Source of the DNA: Spirochaetales bacterium | GTDB taxonomy: Bacteria > Spirochaetota > Spirochaetia > Sphaerochaetales > Sphaerochaetaceae | Direction of reading: 5' to 3' | NCBI GenBank assembly: GCA_017475725.1 | Contig: JAFVFA010000151.1 | Coordinates: 1 to 6,225 of the forward strand | DNA: 6,225 nt | Shown: positions 1 to 4,938 of the stretch, piece after piece | Layout: every line of letters starts with the position of its first letter | How positions within the stretch are numbered: the stretch's first letter is position 1 | Position numbers and translations under genes: made by a program | The notes under the pieces: generated by a model | Told to the model about the DNA's origin: nothing | Seen by the model: only the letters and a program-made list of their open reading frames with translations | Databases searched by the model: none

Positions 1-549
1 ACCGAGAACTGGAAGCGCCCAAGCCAGGAGGTCAACTACCTCATGGGTCTGATGGCAAAGAAGCTCCCGGGGGAGATGAGGTTCTACAGGGACAACGGAA
101 TCAGGATCCTCTTCAGGGGCAACATCGACGAGCTTCCCAAGGAGGCCAGGGACGGTGTACTGAAGACCGTTGAGGAGACCAGGGACTGCAGGAACCTCAC
201 GGTCGTGCTTGCGGTCAACTACGGCGGCCAGGACGAGATAGCCCGTGCCTGCAACCGCTTCATCGCAGCCAATCCCGGAAAGGCCATAACAGCCCAGGAC
301 ATACAGATGAACCTGGACCTTCCGGAGATCCCTGCCCCAGACCTCATAGCCAGGAGCGCAGGAGAGATGCGTCTGAGCAACTTCATGCTCTGGGACAGCG
401 CCTATGCCGAGTTCCTCTCAATAGACGACCTTTGGCCTGACTGGGGGGAGAAGCAGCTCAGGACCTGCCTGGATGCCCTGTCAAAGCGTGTTCGCAAATT
501 CGGGGGTCTTGTGGCAGAACGGGGAGACAATGATGGAGAAGAATCTTAG
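1..549 (+). CDS. uppS: Isoprenyl transferase (undecaprenyl diphosphate synthase), 5'-truncated
   Basis: Cis-prenyltransferase that extends farnesyl diphosphate with isopentenyl diphosphate to C55 undecaprenyl diphosphate, the lipid carrier for peptidoglycan and other wall polymers. It is a soluble, membrane-associated enzyme. The frame is open from base 1 and gives 182 residues ending in TAG; the family usually has about 230 to 250, so roughly 50 to 70 N-terminal residues, including the first catalytic Asp region, lie off the left edge. Visible family blocks are TENWKRP at the very start (canonical STENW.RP), AVNYGGQDEI in the middle, and PDLIARSAGEMRLSNF followed by LW.SAYAEF and WPDW near the C-terminus. 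The pyrophosphate-binding arginines of the R..GE.R.SNF block are present; the usual RT(S/G)GE reads RSAGE. The Met codon at 43 is internal and not the start. The 3' end overlaps cdsA, indicating translational coupling. Identification is firm. Confidence 0.95.
   Translation, partial: TENWKRPSQEVNYLMGLMAKKLPGEMRFYRDNGIRILFRGNIDELPKEARDGVLKTVEETRDCRNLTVVLAVNYGGQDEIARACNRFIAANPGKAITAQDIQMNLDLPEIPAPDLIARSAGEMRLSNFMLWDSAYAEFLSIDDLWPDWGEKQLRTCLDALSKRVRKFGGLVAERGDNDGEES
521..526 (+). promoter_or_regulatory. Ribosome binding site of cdsA
   Basis: GGGGAG lies inside the uppS coding region. It is 6 bases before the ATG at 533 and 3 bases before the ATG at 530. Normal Shine-Dalgarno spacing therefore favours 533, although both codons are in frame and differ by one Met. 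An in-frame ATG at 473 has no comparable site and lies deep in uppS. Confidence 0.65.
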
Positions 550-1381
550 AGACAGACTGATCACAGTGGGAATCGGCATTCCCGCTGTGCTTTCGATGAT
601 ATTCTTCGTGCCTCACTACAACTACATCCTGTTCAGCCTGCTTGCCATAGTGGTGGGGCTTCTGGGAAGCCTGGAGATGAGCAAGCTGCTGTTCGGGAAG
701 CGCACAATCCTTGCATACATTGCAGCCCTGATACCTGTGGTACAGTACCTTCAGGGAGTGTTCAGGTTCAATGCGCAGATACCAGACCTGATCTTCGTGC
801 TCATGATTCTCTGGGCCTTCAGCCTTGAGATAAAGCTCGGAGAGAAGGATGACTTCAAGGACTCCCTGGAGAGGTCAGCCAAGAACTCGATACTTGTCCT
901 CTACCCCGGATACTTCGTCTCCTTCATCCTCAGGTTCCTTGCCCTTGAAGGAGTCACAAGCTATGCCATCATCCTGTATCTGGTCCTAGCCTTCGGCAAC
1001 GATGTCTTCGCCTATGTCTGGGGAAGGCTCTTCGGCAGGAACAACAAGGGGATCGTGAAGGTCAGCCCCAAGAAGAGCGTGGCAGGCTATGTCGGCAGCT
1101 TCTTCACCACGATAGCCCTCGCAATCGGCTATTGCGCCATCTTCAGAGACCACCTCCCGCACATCAGCATCGGATACCAGATATTCCTTGGGGCCGCCAT
1201 CAGCATCACGGCGAACGTCGGTGATCTGATAGAGAGCGTCTTCAAGAGGTCCGCAGGCGTCAAGGACTCCGTAAACATCTTCCCGGGCCGCGGCGGGGCA
1301 CTGGACAGCATGGACTCACTCATCTCCAGCGCACCTGTGTTCTTCATCATCTTCAGCATGATACTAGGCGGCATCCAGTGA
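533..1381 (+). CDS. cdsA: Phosphatidate cytidylyltransferase (CDP-diglyceride synthase)
   Basis: Integral membrane enzyme that makes CDP-diacylglycerol from CTP and phosphatidic acid, the branch point for phospholipid synthesis. With the start at 533 it has 282 residues, normal for the family. Most of the chain is hydrophobic, with several membrane segments beginning near residues 11-28 and 31-46. The C-terminal half carries the family blocks: NDVFAYVWGRLFGRN (about 156-170; canonical D..AY..GR.FG), SPKKSVAG (178-185; canonical SPKKT.EG, here A for E), and the signature GDLIES..KR....KD then PGRGGALDSMDS (230-262). The signature departs from the usual PGHGG..DR.D: Arg replaces His and Ser replaces Arg, while the K-D pair, the double Gly and both Asp remain. 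The start overlaps the end of uppS by 17 bases and the stop overlaps the dxr start by 4. The family call is firm; whether the changed signature affects activity is unknown. Confidence 0.93.
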   Translation: MEKNLRDRLITVGIGIPAVLSMIFFVPHYNYILFSLLAIVVGLLGSLEMSKLLFGKRTILAYIAALIPVVQYLQGVFRFNAQIPDLIFVLMILWAFSLEIKLGEKDDFKDSLERSAKNSILVLYPGYFVSFILRFLALEGVTSYAIILYLVLAFGNDVFAYVWGRLFGRNNKGIVKVSPKKSVAGYVGSFFTTIALAIGYCAIFRDHLPHISIGYQIFLGAAISITANVGDLIESVFKRSAGVKDSVNIFPGRGGALDSMDSLISSAPVFFIIFSMILGGIQ

Positions 1382-2490
1382 GAAGCGTCACCATCCTTGG
1401 CATAACAGGCAGCATCGGAACCACAGCACTGCGCGGGATCTCGGATTTCCGTGACAGCGTCACCGTCAACGCTGCCTCATGCAACAGCAGGGTGGACGAT
1501 GCCCTGAAGCTCTGCGTGGAGAACGGAATCGGGAACCTCTGCATCACAGATCCCGATGTGCCGGAGCCCACGGACACCGGCGACATCAGAATCTGGCGAT
1601 CCCTTGAGGAGATGCTGAACCGGGTCCATTCCGACATGGTTCTGAATGGAATCGCCGGTTCTCCGGGCCTTGAGGCCTCATTCCTTGCAATGGAGGCCAA
1701 GAGCGACCTTGCCCTGGCCAACAAGGAGTCCGTTGTCCTTGGTGGGAACCTTCTTTTCCAGAAAGCAAAGAAGGAAGGGATCAGGATCATCCCTGTGGAC
1801 AGCGAGCACAGCGCCATAGACGAGCTTCTGATCCAGAGCGGAAAGGAGAACGTCGACAAGCTGGTCATAACAGCAAGCGGCGGACCTTTCAGGAACAGAC
1901 CGCTTGAGGAGCTTGATGACATAACGCCGGAGGTCGCTGCAAACCATCCCACATGGAGGATGGGACCCAAGATATCAATAGATTCATCCACCCTTGCAAA
2001 CAAGGGCCTCGAGGTCATTGAGGCTCACTACCTCTTCGGCTTCGATGCAGACCACATAGAGGTCGTCATCCATCCTCAGAGCGTAGTCCACTCGATGGTC
2101 AGGACTTTAAGCGGCCAGGTCTACGCCCAGATGTCACCCCCGGACATGGTGTTCCCCATCATGCGCGCCCTTCTCTGGCCACGCGTGGAGAGACAGGTCG
2201 GAAAGGCCCTGGACTTCACCAACCTTGACCTTACATTCAGAAAACTTGACCCGATAAGGTTCCCGTTCGTGCCCGATGCCTTCGAGTGCGTGCGCCTTGA
2301 GGGAAGCTACCCCATCGTCTACAACACTGCAAACGAGGTCGCTGTGGCCTCGTTCAGAGAACACGGTATAAAGTACACCCAGATACACGACGTCGTCAGG
2401 AAGGCCCTGGACCACGACTGGAGCGAAGCCCCATCCTCTTTGGAGGAGATAGAGGACGTCCAGAGAAAGGTTGTGGAGCTTCTGGGATGA
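1378..2490 (+). CDS. dxr: 1-deoxy-D-xylulose 5-phosphate reductoisomerase
   Basis: Cytosolic, NADPH- and divalent-metal-dependent enzyme that converts DXP to 2-C-methyl-D-erythritol 4-phosphate, the committed step of the MEP isoprenoid pathway and the target of fosmidomycin. The 370 residues are slightly fewer than the E. coli enzyme (about 398). Visible motifs are the N-terminal NADPH-binding GITGSIG (8-14), LANKESVV (113-120), the metal ligands in PVDSEHSA (D141, E143), TASGGPFR (165-172), the substrate-loop HPTWRMGP (190-197), DSSTLANKGLE (202-212) with the third metal ligand E212, and HPQSVVHSMV (232-241). All catalytic residues I can place are present. The start is GTG: the sequence GTGA forms both the start and the TGA stop of cdsA, with a modest AGGCGG site 6 bases upstream. 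The gene supplies precursors to UppS in the same operon. Confidence 0.97.
   Translation: MRSVTILGITGSIGTTALRGISDFRDSVTVNAASCNSRVDDALKLCVENGIGNLCITDPDVPEPTDTGDIRIWRSLEEMLNRVHSDMVLNGIAGSPGLEASFLAMEAKSDLALANKESVVLGGNLLFQKAKKEGIRIIPVDSEHSAIDELLIQSGKENVDKLVITASGGPFRNRPLEELDDITPEVAANHPTWRMGPKISIDSSTLANKGLEVIEAHYLFGFDADHIEVVIHPQSVVHSMVRTLSGQVYAQMSPPDMVFPIMRALLWPRVERQVGKALDFTNLDLTFRKLDPIRFPFVPDAFECVRLEGSYPIVYNTANEVAVASFREHGIKYTQIHDVVRKALDHDWSEAPSSLEEIEDVQRKVVELLG
2475..2478 (+). promoter_or_regulatory. Ribosome binding site of rseP
   Basis: GGAG sits within the last codons of dxr, 8 bases before the ATG at 2487. The start and the dxr stop share the bases ATGA, so this site fixes the rseP start and indicates coupled translation. 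Confidence 0.7.
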
Positions 2491-3836
2491 ACTTCACTGT
2501 ATTCGGCATTACAATCACCTGGTCCTGGATAGTCTCTTTCCTGATAGGCCTGCTTGGAATCGGAGTCATGATCTGGGTCCATGAGCTCGGCCACGCCTTT
2601 GCGGCCAGAGCCTGCGGGATAAACGTCGAGCGCCTTAGCTTCGGCTTCGGACCTCCGATCATCAAATGGAGACGAAAGGACACCCAGTACGTCATCGCGG
2701 CAATCCCATTCGGCGGCGCCTGCAAGATGAGCGGTGGTGATGACATCCAGAACGCCATAACCCAGCACAAGAAGCACATCGAGAGCGCGGAGGACGGCTC
2801 AATCTGGTCAGTAGGACCAATCAAGAGAATCATAGCCTACGCTGCAGGCCCGATTGCCAACATGCTCTTCGCCTTCCTCTGCTACGCCCTTCTGATGACC
2901 ATGCCCACACTGATCGGCACCTACCCGTCAAAGGTCGTACTCTCGAACTACTACCCTGCTCTCTACAATCTTGAGAGCACCGCAGCCTCTGAGGCCGGCA
3001 TGATGACAGGCGACACGATAGTCGCTGTCGAAGGCATAGAGGTCTCCAACTACACCGAGATGCAGCAGGCCCTGGCCCAGTTCAAGACGGCCGAGACGGT
3101 GAAGATCCAGACCAAGCGCGGCACCTTCTACGTTCATCCACGTGATGGCGTCTACGGCTTTCTGCCCTTCCAGGAGCCGATAGTAGGCCACGTGAACAAC
3201 GACACACCAGAGAAGAAGGCAGGCCTCAGATCCGGTGACAAGATCACCAGCATCAACGGAAAGAGCGTTAACAACATGATGGACCTGATCGAGGCCGCCT
3301 ACACCAGCGACTTCATCACCATGACGGTCCTGAGAAACGATGAGAGCCTCACCCTTGAGTTCGAGAACTCCACACAGGGTCTCAACTTCACACTCAGGCA
3401 GCAGACGATGAAGATAAAGGGGACGAACTTCTTCAAGGCCCTTTGGGTCTCAGGACGCGAATGCTTCACAATCCTAAAGGGAACAGTTAACGCCTTCTTC
3501 GGGATGCTCGCCCGGAACAAGGAGGCCAACGACAGCATAAACGGCACCTTCACGGCCTCTCAGAGCATAGGAATGCTTACAACCATGGGCTTCGCCCACG
3601 GCTTCAACAGCGGCATGAGAACAGTGCTCTACCTGCTTGCCAGCGTGAGCATCTCCCTTGCAGTGGCCAACCTGCTGCCTATTCCCGCCCTGGACGGAGG
3701 TCTGATACTGGTCAGCCTTGCAGAGCTTGTGACAAGACGCACCTTCCACCCGAAGATGTACCTCTACATGCAGATAGTGGGCACCATCATGATAGCCCTG
3801 TTCTTCGTCTTCAGAGCGATAATGTCATTCTTCTAG
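2487..3836 (+). CDS. rseP: Site-2-type intramembrane zinc metalloprotease, RseP family
   Basis: Polytopic inner-membrane protease of the M50B/S2P family, which cleaves transmembrane segments of anti-sigma factors and remnant signal peptides. It has 449 residues, matching the E. coli protein (about 450). The zinc site HELGH (H32, E33, H36) lies in the first membrane segment (about 13-40). A second membrane segment with AAGPIANM follows near 117-137. The periplasmic region has two PDZ-like repeats, each with a (K/E)AG...GD.I..(V/I)(E/N)G core, at about 168-184 and 244-260. The C-terminal membrane part has NLLPIPALDGG (395-405), which supplies the third zinc ligand D403, and a final membrane helix near 425-447. 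All catalytic residues are intact. No anti-sigma factor or outer-membrane assembly gene is visible next to it, so its substrate is unknown. It is the last operon gene in view and ends 6 bases before the convergent regulator's stop. Confidence 0.96.
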   Translation: MNFTVFGITITWSWIVSFLIGLLGIGVMIWVHELGHAFAARACGINVERLSFGFGPPIIKWRRKDTQYVIAAIPFGGACKMSGGDDIQNAITQHKKHIESAEDGSIWSVGPIKRIIAYAAGPIANMLFAFLCYALLMTMPTLIGTYPSKVVLSNYYPALYNLESTAASEAGMMTGDTIVAVEGIEVSNYTEMQQALAQFKTAETVKIQTKRGTFYVHPRDGVYGFLPFQEPIVGHVNNDTPEKKAGLRSGDKITSINGKSVNNMMDLIEAAYTSDFITMTVLRNDESLTLEFENSTQGLNFTLRQQTMKIKGTNFFKALWVSGRECFTILKGTVNAFFGMLARNKEANDSINGTFTASQSIGMLTTMGFAHGFNSGMRTVLYLLASVSISLAVANLLPIPALDGGLILVSLAELVTRRTFHPKMYLYMQIVGTIMIALFFVFRAIMSFF

Positions 3837-3840
3837 AATG
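3826..3840. terminator. Short inverted repeat at the convergent gene ends
   Basis: CATTCT, a 3-base loop and AGAATG form a perfect 6-bp stem spanning the rseP stop codon in the 6-base gap between the convergent stops. Two G-T pairs could extend it. There is no clear T-run on either strand, so at best it is a weak or factor-assisted bidirectional end. I see no other terminator candidate at this junction. Confidence 0.25.
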
Positions 3841-3842
3841 GT

Positions 3843-4796
3843 TCAACGTATCACAAGCCAATAGCCATCACGCCTGGAGCCCACCCTTTCTATGTATTTC
3901 TTGTCCTGAAGTGATGAAAGAGCCCTCTCGACTGTTCGCTTTGATACATCGATCTTGGTTGAGATGCTCTCTGCAGTCTCTCTGCTGTCCTGCACAAGAA
4001 GCTTCAGAACAGCCTTCTCAGTCTTGGTCAATCCGACATCATAACCGACATTTGATCCATATGTACCGACAGTCTCACCGACAGACTCTACCATGGAGAA
4101 ACTGAACGGTATTGTGCAGCGGATGTAGTTGTCCGTGATCTCAAAAGCCTGTTTACCATACTTCTTGACTATTGTCGGGACTCCATGGCCTGTATGCTCT
4201 GAGATCTCCATGTTCAGGAAGATCCTCATCAGGGTCGTGTTTCTGGGTTTGCTTATTCCACTGAAGAACTCCTCCCTAGTCAGACCTTTGGGTAGACCTC
4301 CGTGGGACAGAATCTCTATCCTGTCGTTGAACATAGACACCAGAGGCTCCGTCTGGGTCCAGTCGTTGTGGACGATGGCATTGATCAGCGCCTCATCGAC
4401 ACAGTCCATGTCAAACAGATAGGTATCCCTCCTGGGACGCATACTTGTGTCTGTCCTGCAGATGTTCTCCGCAATCAGTCTGTTCTTCAGCTTCTCATAT
4501 GCAACAAGGATGCATCCATTCCCGTAATCGCTCCTTTCAGAGATCGATGCCTTGTCATCCCCTCTGAATTTGACGAAGATCATAGGGACGTTGTTCCTGT
4601 CAGAGAGAAGCTCTGCCAGCAAGTTGTATTTGCCTGAGTCGTTTCTCAGGTTGAAGTTCACCTCAAAGGAGTTGTCAACATAGTGCAGTCCCTGTTCTAC
4701 GCAGTATATCTTCAGTATTCTGAAGGATATGTCTCCGTATTTGGCACGTACATGGAGCATCTTCTCAATGTCAAAGGTCTTATCAAAGCTGGACAT
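3843..4796 (-). CDS. ATP-binding winged-helix transcriptional regulator (COG2865-type), lacking the AlbA_2 domain
   Basis: Predicted cytosolic DNA-binding regulator of 317 residues. Residues about 20-110 match the region that follows the Schlafen AlbA_2 domain in longer relatives (GDISF..LKIY, then DSGKYNLLAELLSDRN, then GNGCILVAYEKLKNRL). Residues 130-235 resemble a GHKL/HATPase_c_4 domain: VDEALINAIVHNDW (133-146), DRIEILSHGGLPKGL (158-172), SKPRNTTLMRIF (182-193) and HTGHGVPTIVKKYG (201-214). A linker at 238-256 has four Val-Gly steps, and residues 257-317 form a winged helix with a recognition-helix-like stretch ISTKIDVSKRTVERALSSL. Longer relatives have about 450 to 500 residues, so the N-terminal AlbA_2 domain is absent. 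The start at 4796 is supported by AGGA 8 bases upstream, and the upstream DNA is AT-rich and non-coding. The gene uses more A/T than its neighbours in places, consistent with acquisition. Its target is unknown; the TGTCGGW arrays suggest self-regulation. Family call good, function inferred. Confidence 0.85.
   Translation of the reverse strand: MSSFDKTFDIEKMLHVRAKYGDISFRILKIYCVEQGLHYVDNSFEVNFNLRNDSGKYNLLAELLSDRNNVPMIFVKFRGDDKASISERSDYGNGCILVAYEKLKNRLIAENICRTDTSMRPRRDTYLFDMDCVDEALINAIVHNDWTQTEPLVSMFNDRIEILSHGGLPKGLTREEFFSGISKPRNTTLMRIFLNMEISEHTGHGVPTIVKKYGKQAFEITDNYIRCTIPFSFSMVESVGETVGTYGSNVGYDVGLTKTEKAVLKLLVQDSRETAESISTKIDVSKRTVERALSSLQDKKYIERVGSRRDGYWLVIR
4032..4088 (-). repeat. Four in-frame TGTCGGW direct repeats inside the regulator gene
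   Basis: On the - strand TGTCGG occurs at 4083-4078, 4071-4066, 4050-4045 and 4038-4033, each followed by T except the last (A). Start-to-start spacing is 12, 21 and 12. The first two 12-base units, GAGTCTGTCGGT and GAGACTGTCGGT, match at 11 of 12 positions. Because all spacings are multiples of three, every copy is read in the same frame as Val-Gly (residues 239-240, 243-244, 250-251, 254-255), forming the linker between the ATPase-like domain and the winged helix. The repeats are seen directly; the idea that they are also a DNA-binding array is inference from the matching array upstream. Confidence 0.85.
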
Positions 4797-4802
4797 AATC
4801 TA

Positions 4803-4810
4803 TTTCCTGA
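4803..4810 (-). promoter_or_regulatory. Ribosome binding site of the regulator
   Basis: TCAGGAAA on the - strand places AGGA 8 bases before the ATG at 4796. This supports a real start there rather than a truncated reading of a longer protein. No alternative start with a comparable site was seen upstream in the same frame. Confidence 0.65.
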
Positions 4811-4826
4811 TTGAATGCTATCACAA

Positions 4827-4881
4827 ACCGACAAAATTGCAAGTATACCGACATTCAAACCGACATTTTTCCGACAAAAGG
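4827..4881 (-). promoter_or_regulatory. Candidate operator array: four TGTCGGW repeats upstream of the regulator
   Basis: On the - strand TGTCGG occurs at 4876-4871, 4865-4860, 4853-4848 and 4833-4828. Start-to-start spacing is 11, 12 and 20, so all copies lie near the same face of the helix. Each is preceded by A/T-rich bases, giving roughly WWWWWTGTCGGW. The array covers a possible -10 element (TATACT, 4847-4842) and ends 32 bases before the start codon, where a bound protein could block initiation or elongation. The same heptamer recurs inside the regulator gene, so the regulator itself is the most likely ligand. The repeats are plain in the sequence; the operator role is inferred. Confidence 0.7.
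4842..4847 (-). promoter_or_regulatory. Possible -10 element nested in the repeat array
   Basis: TATACT (one mismatch to TATAAT) on the - strand sits directly after the third TGTCGGT copy and before the fourth. I find no good -35 hexamer 16 to 18 bases upstream, where only an A-rich stretch occurs. If used, transcription would begin near 4835, leaving a leader of about 40 bases. This is weak evidence on its own. Confidence 0.3.
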
Positions 4882-4916
4882 ATACCTGAGCCAAAGAGCA
4901 AAACAGAAAGAGAAAT

Positions 4917-4922
4917 ATTATA
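4917..4922 (-). promoter_or_regulatory. Alternative -10 element after dnaB
   Basis: A perfect TATAAT on the - strand in an A/T-rich stretch just after the dnaB stop. The matching -35 position overlaps the dnaB stop codon and has no good hexamer. If used, transcription would start near 4910 and the TGTCGGW array would lie in the transcribed leader. The element overlaps the inverted repeat at 4918-4933. Confidence 0.3.
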
Positions 4923-4933
4923 ACTTGTTATAA
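4918..4933. repeat. A/T-rich inverted repeat after dnaB
   Basis: TTATAAC and GTTATAA are perfect 7-bp arms separated by 2 bases. On the - strand the repeat begins 5 bases past the dnaB stop and is followed by a pyrimidine-rich run (TATTTCTCTTTCTGTTTT). It could be a weak dnaB terminator or a binding site overlapping the TATAAT at 4922-4917. The stem is all A/T except one pair and the loop is very short, so a stable hairpin is doubtful. Confidence 0.5.
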
Positions 4934-4938
4934 AGAAA

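Noticed and set aside
473..529. Upstream in-frame ATG that would lengthen CdsA by 20 residues
   Set aside because: It lies deep within uppS, lacks a ribosome binding site, and adds hydrophilic residues not expected before the first membrane segment. The GGGGAG at 521-526 supports 530 or 533.
1129..2018. Long - strand open frames opposite cdsA and dxr
   Set aside because: They lie wholly opposite well-conserved genes, have no recognisable domains, and are expected by-products of GC-rich codon use.
3837..3842. A strong intrinsic terminator between rseP and the regulator
   Set aside because: The gap is only 6 bases and the 6-bp stem spanning it lacks a T-run, so a strong terminator cannot be supported.
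4712..4894. A 60-residue - strand reading frame containing a KNVGLNVG stretch
   Set aside because: It overlaps the regulator's start in another frame and has no ribosome binding site of note. The Val-Gly steps arise because it reads through the TGTCGGT repeats, and the upstream 11- and 20-base spacings break the frame pattern. It is non-coding, although it shows how the same repeat reads as Asn-Val-Gly.
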